DNA of 64,000 nt from Anaerolineales bacterium (GTDB lineage: Bacteria; Chloroflexota; Anaerolineae; Anaerolineales; Villigracilaceae). The translations under genes were made by a program, and so were the position numbers. The stretch lies in NCBI GenBank assembly GCA_023382595.1, contig JAHDWB010000001.1, forward strand, positions 434,001 to 498,000. Reading direction: 5' to 3'. The number at the start of each line of letters is the position of its first letter. The stretch's first letter is position 1. Below the pieces are notes generated by a model. The model saw only the letters and a program-made list of their open reading frames with translations. It was not told where the DNA came from and ran no database searches. This document shows positions 8,806 through 16,988 of the stretch, in pieces.

Positions 8806-10257
8806 TTACGGACGTGGTCCGCTGAAATCAACAAAGAATGGCGGCGGCTGGATGGCATCCACGCAGGCGGTATCCAACCCCTGGATCGAAGCGTTCTTGA
8901 TAAAAGCCCGGAACAGATTCACGCTGCAACGGCTGGAAAGATTGCCATGTCCCATACCGGAAAAGACCAGATGCAATTCATTGGTAAGGCTTTCGGCAAC
9001 ACGTTCCGCATGACGCGGTGGGGTGATGGGATCCGCTTCACCGGAAAGGATCAATACCGGTACATCCGATATGACGGGTTCCCGAAATTCAGTTGAGACG
9101 CTGCCCTGCTCCCATTCGGAGCAGACCGCCGAAAAAACTACAGTACGGTCATCGAAAACACTTTGCTCACTGCGCCGGGCAGCCTCTGTGGCTGAAATCA
9201 GCGGCGCATCTTCCGTACAGGCAACGGCATAGAACATTCCCTCGTACAAACCTGCGTTGACCAGAAACGCCTGTGAGATCAAAGGAATATAGTTTTCATC
9301 CGCATACGCTTGATGGATGGATAATGGCAAAGTGGCAACCAGATCCGGCACATAAAGCGTGTTGAAAACCATGTTGGTGACCAGCCCGCGAGTGACGGTC
9401 AGATCAAGCGGTTTATTGGTCAGGGGATGCGGAATGGTGATCTCCGCAGGTGAAGCATCAAGGCGGTTGAGCACGCTTTCGAACTCATTCCTTAATCCGG
9501 GAAACGTTGAACTACAGGCTTCATCCACTTCACAACGCGAGAAGAACAACTCAAGCGCAGCCTGACCGTCCGTTGCGGCATCCATGAACATGACAAAATC
9601 CGGGTCGACCACTGCATCGAGCGTCACCGTGCGGACGCGCTCAGGGAACATGCGCAGGTAGGTCAACGCCGCGCGGGTTCCGTAGGAAGCGCCATAGATG
9701 TTAATGGTTTCATATCCCAGCGCCGCCCGCACTTCATCCAGATCGGTCATGGCAATCTCGGTAGTGTAGAAGCGCAGATCCGCATCCAGCGTTCCAGGGC
9801 AGGATTTCAGCTTCTCCAATACCTGCTCTTCGGTCAACTCTTCATCTTCAGGACCAAGACATCGCAGCGGATTCGATTTTCCAGTACCGCGCTGGTCAAC
9901 CAGCACGATATCACGCTCTTCCCGGATCTGGAACAGCAAGGAGATCATCGATGGGAAAGCTTCGACAGCCGACTGACCGGGACCACCCGCCAGCGGGAAA
10001 AGCGCATCCGGTTCTGAATTACGTTTGATGGCGGGGATGACCGCCACATGCAGGTCGATCTGCCTTCCATCCGGGTTGGCGCGGTCTTCCGGAACGGTCA
10101 ACGTGCCACAGCGTGCATCCAGCTGATTTCCAGCAGGTGACGTCAGGATGCAATCTTCCAGCGTGATGGAACTCGCAGGAACAGCAGTCAGGTTCCCGGG
10201 AGAGCAGGAAGCGAGAAATATCAAAAGGAACAGGGATGTGTAGAAAAGTCGTCTCAT
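8806..10257 (-). CDS. secreted lipoprotein alpha/beta hydrolase, tripeptidyl aminopeptidase type
   Basis: A lipoprotein signal peptide is clear: MRR, a hydrophobic stretch and lipobox LASC with Cys18. The hydrolase core has the oxyanion segment PLAGGPGQSAVEAF, VDQRGTGKS, the nucleophile elbow GASYGT (Ser191) and a C-terminal TAP-like domain with SGEADPITPP (acid) and SGMGHG (histidine). Homologues of this layout release N-terminal tripeptides or proline; the exact substrate is unknown. I chose ATG 10257; a TTG three codons earlier is possible. It is likely attached to the outer face of the membrane. Divergent to the lysC leader. Confidence 0.85.
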   Translation of the reverse strand: MRRLFYTSLFLLIFLASCSPGNLTAVPASSITLEDCILTSPAGNQLDARCGTLTVPEDRANPDGRQIDLHVAVIPAIKRNSEPDALFPLAGGPGQSAVEAFPSMISLLFQIREERDIVLVDQRGTGKSNPLRCLGPEDEELTEEQVLEKLKSCPGTLDADLRFYTTEIAMTDLDEVRAALGYETINIYGASYGTRAALTYLRMFPERVRTVTLDAVVDPDFVMFMDAATDGQAALELFFSRCEVDEACSSTFPGLRNEFESVLNRLDASPAEITIPHPLTNKPLDLTVTRGLVTNMVFNTLYVPDLVATLPLSIHQAYADENYIPLISQAFLVNAGLYEGMFYAVACTEDAPLISATEAARRSEQSVFDDRTVVFSAVCSEWEQGSVSTEFREPVISDVPVLILSGEADPITPPRHAERVAESLTNELHLVFSGMGHGNLSSRCSVNLFRAFIKNASIQGLDTACVDAIQPPPFFVDFSGPRP

Positions 10258-10325
10258 GGTCGTCAATATGGTCAGGTTGCTATCGTATCCTGCAAATTTG
10301 GCTTGGCTATTTTACCCCATCCCCC

Positions 10326-10354
10326 TTGACACTGCTTTCGCCCTCGCATAGAAT
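10326..10354 (+). promoter_or_regulatory. sigma70-like promoter of lysC-asd
   Basis: TTGACA (10326-10331), a 17-base spacer and TAGAAT (10349-10354) form a near-consensus promoter. The expected start is about 10361, only about five bases before the leader-peptide ATG at 10366, so that peptide would be translated from an almost leaderless end. Confidence 0.85.
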
Positions 10355-10365
10355 ACCGCCCAATT

Positions 10366-10446
10366 ATGAACTCGGTTCACTTCAATCTCAACACCACCAC
10401 TATCACCTCCCGGCTCCCCGTGAGGAATTTGCGCTTGGTGAAGTGA
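10366..10446 (+). CDS. lysC-asd operon leader peptide, Thr rich
   Basis: A 26-codon ORF begins MNSVHFNLN and continues TTTITS, with Thr codons at 10393-10401 and 10405-10407 around one Ile codon. This strongly recalls the ThrL leader of enterobacteria, which also strings Thr and Ile codons. It lies between a strong promoter and an intrinsic terminator. CGTGAGG at 10419-10425, twelve bases past the last Thr codon, is exactly complementary to CCTCACG at 10476-10482, the inner 5' arm of the terminator. A ribosome stalled at the Thr codons would leave 10419-10425 free to form this antiterminator. The ORF is too short for family-based confirmation; support comes from the layout. Confidence 0.85.
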   Translation: MNSVHFNLNTTTITSRLPVRNLRLVK

Positions 10447-10471
10447 CCGAATAAAGGTTATCTCAAAACAC

Positions 10472-10504
10472 AACGCCTCACGGAAACGTGGGGCGTTTTT
10501 GTTT
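10472..10504 (+). terminator. attenuator terminator ahead of lysC
   Basis: An 11-pair stem (10472-10482 with 10487-10497, one G-U) closed by a GAAA tetraloop is followed by a T run. It ends 22 bases before the lysC start, inside the leader transcript. Its 5' arm can alternatively pair with 10419-10425 in the leader peptide ORF. Confidence 0.88.
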
Positions 10505-10525
10505 GCCAACTCACAGGAGAATGCC

Positions 10526-11944
10526 ATGAAAAAGACGCTCGTCATGAAGTTCGGAGGCACATCCGTCGGCTCTGTGGATGCGCTCGTCAGCGCAACGCAG
10601 ATCATTCGGGATGCAAAAAAGGAGTGGGAACGTATCGTCGTAGTGACATCCGCCATGTCCGGCGTGACCAATCTCTTATTGGACTCTGCCGCTTCCGCTT
10701 CACAAGGGAAGGTTGATTCACTTTCAGCAACCGAATCCACGCTGAAAGAAAGACATTTCGCCGCAGCGGACTCGCTCATCCAAGATGTGAATCTGCGCGA
10801 AAAAACAAAAGCGGAGATCGAGCTGCTCATCCAATCATTTGTGGACCTGTGTAAAGCCATCGCCGTGCTCGGCGAAGCCAGTCCGCGTGCAATGGATGCG
10901 GTTGCATCGCTTGGCGAGCGGATGAGCGTCCGCCTGTTGACAGCCATTGTCAATGACGCGGGAGTCAAAGCCCGGGCTGTCGAAGCGACTGAATTCATCG
11001 TCACCAATGCAAATTACCAGAATGCGCATCCTGATCTCATCACCACCGTCGAACGGACGCGGAGTATCTTAAATCCATTGATGGATGAGGAAATCATTCC
11101 CATCACAACAGGCTTCATCGGCGCGACGCCTGAAGGCGCAGTCACCACGCTCGGGCGCGGAGGAAGCGACTATTCCGCAGCCATCATCGGTTCTGTTTTA
11201 CCCGCTGATGAAGTCTGGATCTGGACGGATGTAGACGGCGTCATGACGGCGGATCCGCGGCTCGTCCCTTCGGCGCAGACCCTGCCTGAGATCAATTACA
11301 GCGAGATCGCGGAACTCGCCTATTACGGGGCAAAAGTCCTGCATCCCAAGACCATCCGCCCCGTGGTGGATGCGGGCATCGGGTTAAGGATCTGCAACAC
11401 GTTTAACCCATCCCACCCCGGAACACGGCTGAAGGGAAATTCAAGATCGCATGGCAAGGTCAATGGACGGGTGGTGAAGGCAGTGACCGCCATCCGAAAA
11501 CAACGCCTGATCACCATTGAAGGACGCGGCATGCTCGGCGTTCCCGGCGTGGCGGCGCGCGCGTTTGGCGCTGTCGCCTCCACAGGGACGAGCGTCCCGC
11601 TCATTACGCAGGCTTCATCGGAACAATCCATCTGTTTCGCCGTGCCGTCCGAACTTGCCGGAACCGTATTATCTGCGCTTGAAAAAGCATTTGCCGGCGA
11701 GATCGCGGATAACGACATTGACCGCGTTTGGGCAACGGAAGATATTTCCATCATTACTGTCGTCGGCGCAGGGATGCGGCATACTCCCGGCGTTTCGGGT
11801 CAGGTCTTCAGCAGGCTTGGAGAGCATGGCGTCAATGTGCTTGCCATTGCACAGGGATCATCGGAAGTGTCCATCTCGCTCGTCGTCGAGGCGGCGGAGA
11901 CAGAGCAGGCTGTCAAGGCGCTGCATGAATTGATCGTCCAATAA
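10526..11944 (+). CDS. lysC: aspartate kinase
   Basis: The enzyme phosphorylates aspartate, the first step towards lysine, threonine and methionine. The N-terminal kinase domain starts MKKTLVMKFGGTSVGS and includes GFIGATPEGAVTTLGRGGSDYSA and the WTDVDGVMTADPR segment. Two C-terminal ACT domains (about residues 325-472) indicate feedback control by an amino acid. I chose ATG 10526 with AGGAGA six bases upstream over a longer frame reaching into the terminator. The 472-residue length fits monofunctional enzymes. The Thr-rich leader suggests threonine-linked expression. It could be named thrA-type, but no homoserine dehydrogenase domain is fused. Confidence 0.94.
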   Translation: MKKTLVMKFGGTSVGSVDALVSATQIIRDAKKEWERIVVVTSAMSGVTNLLLDSAASASQGKVDSLSATESTLKERHFAAADSLIQDVNLREKTKAEIELLIQSFVDLCKAIAVLGEASPRAMDAVASLGERMSVRLLTAIVNDAGVKARAVEATEFIVTNANYQNAHPDLITTVERTRSILNPLMDEEIIPITTGFIGATPEGAVTTLGRGGSDYSAAIIGSVLPADEVWIWTDVDGVMTADPRLVPSAQTLPEINYSEIAELAYYGAKVLHPKTIRPVVDAGIGLRICNTFNPSHPGTRLKGNSRSHGKVNGRVVKAVTAIRKQRLITIEGRGMLGVPGVAARAFGAVASTGTSVPLITQASSEQSICFAVPSELAGTVLSALEKAFAGEIADNDIDRVWATEDISIITVVGAGMRHTPGVSGQVFSRLGEHGVNVLAIAQGSSEVSISLVVEAAETEQAVKALHELIVQ

Positions 11945-11992
11945 ACCATGGTAACGCCGCGTATCTATATTCAAATTCAAGGAGAAATCATC

Positions 11993-13048
11993 ATGTCCCA
12001 ATCTCAAATCCCCGTTGCCGTGCTCGGCGCAACAGGTTCTGTCGGTCAACGGTTCATATCATTGCTGGAGAATCATCCATGGTTCAAGGTGGTTGCGCTT
12101 GCCGCGTCCGACCGATCCGTTGGGCAACTGTATTCGCAGGCAACGCGCTGGGTACTCGATGTCCCCATGCCGGAGTATGCCCGCAACATGGTCATCGTCC
12201 CCGCCGCAACAGAATCCGTGCAGGCAAAGATCGTCTTTTCTGCATTGCACAACGAGATCGCCAACGTCATCGAGCCGCAATTCGCACAAACCGGCGCGGC
12301 GGTCTGCTCGAACGCATCAGCGTATCGGCGGGACGAGGATGTACCCCTGCTCATCCCTGAAGTCAACGCGGAGCATATTCACTTGATAAAACAACAACGA
12401 AAAAATCGCGGCTGGAGCGGATGCATCGTCACCAACCCGAACTGCACCAGCACAGGCCTCACCATTGCGCTCAAAGCGCTCGACGATGCATTCGGCGTGA
12501 AAAAAATATTCGCCGTCTCCATGCAGGCGCTCTCGGGCGCGGGCTATCCCGGCATCCCTTCGCTCGACATCATGGACAACGTCATCCCGAACATCAAAGG
12601 CGAGGAGGAAAAAGTGGAATGGGAACCGCGCAAGATGCTCGGTAAATTGAACGGAAACAGGATCGAAATGGCGGATATTGCCTTCAGCGTACACACGAAT
12701 CGCGTGGCTGTGACGGATGGTCATACAGTCTGTGCGAGCGTGGAATTGACGCATCCCACCGACCCGGAAACTGCTGAGGCGGTCCTGCGGGCTTATGCCG
12801 CCCCGATGTCAGCGAGGGAACTGCCGTCGTCACCGCGACCAGTGATCGAGGTCCGAAGTGAAGCAGATCGCCCCCAGCCGCGGCTCGACCGCATGGCAGG
12901 CAAAGGTATGACGACCGTCGTCGGGCGTGTGAGACGCGATCCGATCCTTGACCTAAAATTTGTCGTGCTATCCCACAATACGATTCGCGGCGCGGCGGGC
13001 GGTTCGATCTACAATGCTGAATTATTGGTGAATGAAAATCTTTTGTAG
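11993..13048 (+). CDS. asd: aspartate-semialdehyde dehydrogenase
   Basis: Asd reduces aspartyl phosphate to the semialdehyde with NADPH, immediately after LysC in the pathway. Rossmann motif VAVLGATGSVGQRF is at the N-terminus, the catalytic cysteine lies in VTNPNCTSTGL, and MQALSGAGYPGIPS and SVHTNRVAVTDGHT are typical of the archaeal/fungal-type (type II) enzyme. I chose ATG 11993, where GGAG lies about eight bases upstream; the frame extends 15 codons further but without a ribosome site. It follows lysC by 48 bases in an evident two-gene operon. Confidence 0.94.
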   Translation: MSQSQIPVAVLGATGSVGQRFISLLENHPWFKVVALAASDRSVGQLYSQATRWVLDVPMPEYARNMVIVPAATESVQAKIVFSALHNEIANVIEPQFAQTGAAVCSNASAYRRDEDVPLLIPEVNAEHIHLIKQQRKNRGWSGCIVTNPNCTSTGLTIALKALDDAFGVKKIFAVSMQALSGAGYPGIPSLDIMDNVIPNIKGEEEKVEWEPRKMLGKLNGNRIEMADIAFSVHTNRVAVTDGHTVCASVELTHPTDPETAEAVLRAYAAPMSARELPSSPRPVIEVRSEADRPQPRLDRMAGKGMTTVVGRVRRDPILDLKFVVLSHNTIRGAAGGSIYNAELLVNENLL

Positions 13049-13052
13049 AGAA

Positions 13053-13829
13053 TTACTTCCATGCTCCCGCATATTTCTTCTTGTATTTCGGGTCCCGCTC
13101 CAGTTCAATGAGTTTCAACGCCGTCTCACTGATCTCGCTGGAGATCGTGGCATCGTACAGATTCCGCAACCCGACAAGAATATCGTAGCGGATCAATGTG
13201 CCGTTCTTCTCCTTTTCACATTCCTTGAAACGTTCTTCCAAACCGTTCACCACCAACTCTTGCGCCTTCTTTCCACCCAAGCCAACCTTCCAAATGGATT
13301 GCAGGCAATGCCGAGCCGTGACGAATTTTTCATCCCTCGTCACTTCCAGCAATCTATCGAAATCCTTGAACATCCTGCCTTTGGGGTCGCTCTTCCCAAG
13401 ATTCGCCAACACCTGCGATGAGATCGCGCGGACATGGTTATCCTCGTGCGTCAGCCCTGCAACGAGTTCATCCCATGCCTCGTATGCCCACTCCACAGGC
13501 TTTTCGGTTGCATCCATCAAGAAATAATAGGCTTCATTCTGCAACTTCCCATCCGTTGAGCGGATGTTACCCAAATGTGCGCGGATGGTTTTATCCATCC
13601 TTCCTCCAATTGATTTCTTTGCTGTCCGAAAAGACCATCCCTTCGACTTGAGCGCATCACGCAACGTACCAAGTGCATTCCTGCCCATGCCGTGCAACTG
13701 CATGAGTTCGTCTTCGCTGACCTTCGTCAGGTCTTTCAAGCTGGCGATCCCTGCGCTTGTCAAAGCGCGCAGGGCGGGAGCGGCAAGCTTTGGGAGGTCA
13801 TTCCGGTCTGGTGTCATGGGGTTCCTCAT
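13053..13829 (-). CDS. HhH (RNAP alpha-CTD-like) plus HEAT-repeat protein
   Basis: Function not established. Residues about 8-65 form a helix-hairpin-helix unit (PKLAAPALRALTSAGIASL, then ELMQLHGMGRNALGTLRDAL) of the type seen in the RNA polymerase alpha C-terminal domain and in small Chloroflexota proteins. The rest (about 75-258) is helical, with HEAT-like repeats (YEAWDELVAGLTHEDNHVRAISSQVLANLG). The next gene upstream shares the HhH unit closely. The ATG at 13829 overlaps that gene's TGA (ATGA); a second ATG five codons in has a better AGGA site. A nucleic-acid-binding or repair-related role is a guess. Confidence 0.75.
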   Translation of the reverse strand: MRNPMTPDRNDLPKLAAPALRALTSAGIASLKDLTKVSEDELMQLHGMGRNALGTLRDALKSKGWSFRTAKKSIGGRMDKTIRAHLGNIRSTDGKLQNEAYYFLMDATEKPVEWAYEAWDELVAGLTHEDNHVRAISSQVLANLGKSDPKGRMFKDFDRLLEVTRDEKFVTARHCLQSIWKVGLGGKKAQELVVNGLEERFKECEKEKNGTLIRYDILVGLRNLYDATISSEISETALKLIELERDPKYKKKYAGAWK

Positions 13830-14413
13830 TTTTGCAGCCTGATGAGATCCTTCAATATTTTTTCCAACATTGGTTTCTTCTTCTTTATATCACGCATATC
13901 GGCAAGGTACATCATGCGCCGGTCAACATACTTCCCTTCCAGCAGTTCGCTCTTCACTTTGGCGATATGAGGATTATGAAAGACCAGATGGATGCGTTTT
14001 GTATCTCGCAGATTGAAAGTGACAAGATACTCACCCTTGAAATTGAAGGACGGAGCTTTCCATTTGACTTCTTCTGCAATGTCTTTGTCCACGCCCTTGA
14101 TGATGGAGCGCAGCGCCTCCACCTCCGCCGTGAGCGGGTGACTCAGTTCCCGGAGAAATTCATCCACCTTATCCGTTCGGCTGACAGGCGAGCCCTTCTT
14201 CTTCAGTTTCTCCCCCGTCCGCCCCTGTTTAAAGGACAGACCTTCCGTCTTCAATGCCTCACGAAGAATTCCCAACGCCTTGGGTCCCATGCCGTGTAGT
14301 TGAGCGATCTCCGCCTCAGCGACTTTGGTCAACTGCTTTAGGTTTGTGTACCCTGCCGCCTCCAAAGCCTGTGTGGCGGGTGAGCCGATCTTGGGAAAAT
14401 TAGAGTTCGCCAT
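13826..14413 (-). CDS. HhH plus DUF1801 protein
   Basis: The N-terminal unit (residues about 5-65, FPKIGSPATQALEAAGY, then EIAQLHGMGPKALGILREAL) is the same helix-hairpin-helix module as in the gene just downstream. The C-terminal part (about 75-195) is a DUF1801/YdhG-like alpha-beta domain with EEVKWKAPSFNFKGEYLVTFN. DUF1801 relatives have been linked to iron handling and to phosphoribosyl or stress roles, none proven here. ATG 14413 has AGGAG six bases upstream. It overlaps the next gene by four bases, indicating coupling. Confidence 0.8.
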   Translation of the reverse strand: MANSNFPKIGSPATQALEAAGYTNLKQLTKVAEAEIAQLHGMGPKALGILREALKTEGLSFKQGRTGEKLKKKGSPVSRTDKVDEFLRELSHPLTAEVEALRSIIKGVDKDIAEEVKWKAPSFNFKGEYLVTFNLRDTKRIHLVFHNPHIAKVKSELLEGKYVDRRMMYLADMRDIKKKKPMLEKILKDLIRLQK

Positions 14414-14438
14414 ATCTTACTCCTGGGCTGTATTAGTC

Positions 14439-15437
14439 TTACGCCGAGTTATCGTACCAGTCCAACACTCGTAAGGCGCGCAGTGTGTTCCAGCGGCTCG
14501 GCTGCCCCTCGGTCACGCCTGGTTCGGCGACCACTTCATCGGGGTGGACGATGCCCAGCGCCCAGCGGCCGGACGCGTCGCGCTTCGATGCGAGAATCTC
14601 GATCGCTTCCTTCATACGCGGATCCGGCTTAACACCCGCAGCGCGCAGATAGTCCAATCCACGCAGAATGTCGTAGCGCCATCCGGCTGGGTAGGAGAAC
14701 TGAGTCCAGACCGGACCATCCTTGTGATCCTGCTTAATGGCTTCACCGGTCGACAGCCTTTTGAAAAGACGGCGTTCAAGCAGGTATTCCTGACCGCGTT
14801 GGCGGGCAGCCTCCACCGCGGGCGAGCCGCCTGTTGCGCGCTCGAATTCCAGCAAGCCTTCGAGCACGTCGATGGTAGTATGGAAAGAGCCGCGGGTGGA
14901 GCCTTGTTCCTGATCACAGTTCCAGCCGCCGTCCGCCATCTGCTCACCCAACAGCCGCTCGACGATGGGCTGCATGTCTTCGCCAAAGTACGCGCCGATG
15001 GTGACCACGCGCCCGTTGATGCAGGGCTCCACCTCGCCCTCGAAGAAAGGCTTATGCCACCAGCTGATGTCCTCGTCTTTGGGCAGATCTTCTTCGGGGA
15101 TGTTCATCAGCCATTGCACGTTCTTGCGCACGCGGGCGACCGCCGTTTTGGCTTGCTCGCTGGCGAGGTCAAGACCCATGTCGCGCAATAGCATCAAAGT
15201 GCGCAGGGAGGTGTATTCGGGGAGGCGAGCATTGCCTCCAGGCCAGATGCCTCCTTCGGTTTGGGCAGCGAGCAGCGCCGCGCCCCAGCCTTCAGTGGCG
15301 ACCCTGGCGCGTTCGGCAGTGACTTCGGCAACGGGTGCGTGCTGCAGGTCGCGCAATGTCTGCCAGCGGATCGAAGGGTCGGAATCAAGCAGCCACTGTA
15401 TGACCGATTTGTCTGGCTTGGTTAAATTGGTTGTCAT
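14439..15437 (-). CDS. squalene-cyclase/prenyltransferase-fold protein of unknown function
   Basis: A 332-residue soluble protein without signal peptide. It carries repeated helix pairs with QW-like turns (GWGAALLAAQTEGGIWPG, QMADGGWNCDQEQGSTRGSF and SKRDASGRWALG), the pattern of alpha/alpha-barrel terpene cyclases and prenyltransferase beta subunits. It is half the length of a true squalene-hopene cyclase and lacks a DXDD acid motif, so cyclase chemistry is doubtful. ATG 15437 has AAGGAG nine bases ahead. No pathway partner is nearby. Confidence 0.7.
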   Translation of the reverse strand: MTTNLTKPDKSVIQWLLDSDPSIRWQTLRDLQHAPVAEVTAERARVATEGWGAALLAAQTEGGIWPGGNARLPEYTSLRTLMLLRDMGLDLASEQAKTAVARVRKNVQWLMNIPEEDLPKDEDISWWHKPFFEGEVEPCINGRVVTIGAYFGEDMQPIVERLLGEQMADGGWNCDQEQGSTRGSFHTTIDVLEGLLEFERATGGSPAVEAARQRGQEYLLERRLFKRLSTGEAIKQDHKDGPVWTQFSYPAGWRYDILRGLDYLRAAGVKPDPRMKEAIEILASKRDASGRWALGIVHPDEVVAEPGVTEGQPSRWNTLRALRVLDWYDNSA

Positions 15438-15485
15438 CTGTTGGTTCTCCTTCTTTTGTGAAAAGATTCCGTTTTGGTAACGTAC

Positions 15486-16865
15486 TCACGTCGGAGGGAT
15501 ATTTTGATTGAGACGGAAGAGGTTATCGGGGTCGTATTTCGCCTTGACCTTGCGCAGCCGCTCCCACGTCGCGCCCGGGTACGCCGCGCGGATGTGCGCT
15601 TCGCCTTCATCACCGACGAAATTCACATACATGCCCTTGTCGCTTTGCTGCAACGCGGAAAAAAATTCGGTCACCCATTTTTCATGGATTTCTTTTTCTG
15701 CGAGATTTTCAAACAACGCGGCAAGGTTCGCCATGATCTTGGATTTGCGATGGGCAAACGCAGTCGCATCCACGGGGATACGCGCCATCGCGCCTCCCAA
15801 TACCCGCAACTGGGTCACCGCCATTGAACCGGTCGAACGCTGCAAGCGTTCCAGGATCAACTCCGCATCAGAGCGCGTCACGCGGTCGAGGAACATGGTC
15901 CGCGCGGCGGCGATGGGATGATATTCTCCATCTTCCTCGGGCGGATACATCTCCGGGTAGCGCATCGGGCGCAGCATGTCGGCGTACGGCGCGGCAAGCG
16001 CGCGGAATGGAGAAACAACCTTCTCACCCTCCGCAGGGTCACCGGCGTACACCATCATCGCCATGATGATCGGTTTGCCGATCACCTCTTCAGGCAGGAA
16101 CGGCATGGGCGGCGCGGTCATCACATTCAAAATGGAGGACAATTCTTCGGGAGCAGATTCAGCCTCGGCGATGAAAGAAGCGATAGTGTCCGCTGTGGCA
16201 GGCAGGAAAAGCATCCCGCCGAGGACCATATCCACCTCATGCAATTGGAATTTGAAGCGCGTCGCAACGCCAAAGTTGCCGCCTCCACCACGAAACGCCC
16301 AGAAGAGATCGGGGTGCGATTTGTCGTCCACATAAAGGAGTTGACCGTCTGCGGTGACGACTTCGGCGGCGAGTAAAGAGTCGATCGTCAGCCCGTATTT
16401 GCGAACCAAGAACCCGACTCCCCCGCCAAGCGTAATGCCGCCGAGACCAACGGAGCCGGTGTCGCCAAAGCCAACGGCGAGACCGTGCGCGCCAAGAGCC
16501 GCTGTGAACTCGCCAGCGGTCAGACCTGTCTCCGCCCAGGCGGTTTTTTCTGCAAGGTCGATCTGTAGATCCTTCATGGTTGAAAGATCAAGCACAATGC
16601 CGCCCTCGGTGGTGCAGTGACCCGCGCTGCTGTGACCACCGCTGCGCACCGCCAGTTCGAAACCGTATTCGCGCGCCAGCGAGACAAGCCGCGAGACATC
16701 GCCTGCATCCGCCGCACGGATGATCGCTGCGGGGCGGTGGTCAATTCCGCCGTAGGCGATCGTCCGCGCGGATTCATAGCGCGGATCGTCCGGGGCGATG
16801 ACCTTGCCGTTGAACAAGGCTCTCAGTTCTGAAACAGTTGGGGGAATTACTCTTTGTGTCGTCAT
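15486..16865 (-). CDS. FAD-linked oxidase, berberine-bridge type
   Basis: A vanillyl-alcohol-oxidase superfamily flavoprotein of 459 residues: PCMH FAD-binding domain (about residues 30-205, IRAADAGDVSRLV, RSGGHSSAGH) and a C-terminal BBE segment (KYDPDNLFRLNQNIPP). The histidine in RSGGHS is the usual covalent FAD anchor. In the CxxVGxxG position of bicovalent enzymes this protein has GSVGLGG with no cysteine, so only a single histidyl link is expected. No signal peptide is seen. I chose ATG 16865 (MTTQRV). Substrate unknown; relatives oxidise sugars, alkaloids or aclacinomycin. Confidence 0.85.
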   Translation of the reverse strand: MTTQRVIPPTVSELRALFNGKVIAPDDPRYESARTIAYGGIDHRPAAIIRAADAGDVSRLVSLAREYGFELAVRSGGHSSAGHCTTEGGIVLDLSTMKDLQIDLAEKTAWAETGLTAGEFTAALGAHGLAVGFGDTGSVGLGGITLGGGVGFLVRKYGLTIDSLLAAEVVTADGQLLYVDDKSHPDLFWAFRGGGGNFGVATRFKFQLHEVDMVLGGMLFLPATADTIASFIAEAESAPEELSSILNVMTAPPMPFLPEEVIGKPIIMAMMVYAGDPAEGEKVVSPFRALAAPYADMLRPMRYPEMYPPEEDGEYHPIAAARTMFLDRVTRSDAELILERLQRSTGSMAVTQLRVLGGAMARIPVDATAFAHRKSKIMANLAALFENLAEKEIHEKWVTEFFSALQQSDKGMYVNFVGDEGEAHIRAAYPGATWERLRKVKAKYDPDNLFRLNQNIPPT

Positions 16866-16988
16866 ATTAATAAAGTCTCCAAATTTGCTAAAGATCAAAG
16901 TACTCTTAAACTGATGTTACGCAGCAGGGGCGACCCTTTCTCCTCGATCGGGATTCAGGCTAAAACCCTGCGAGTCGCAAGGTAATTT

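Noticed and set aside
10258-10525. Lysine riboswitch before lysC
   Set aside because: The leader between promoter and terminator is only about 110 bases up to the hairpin, less than the roughly 170 needed, and the Thr-rich ORF with pairable segments explains it better.
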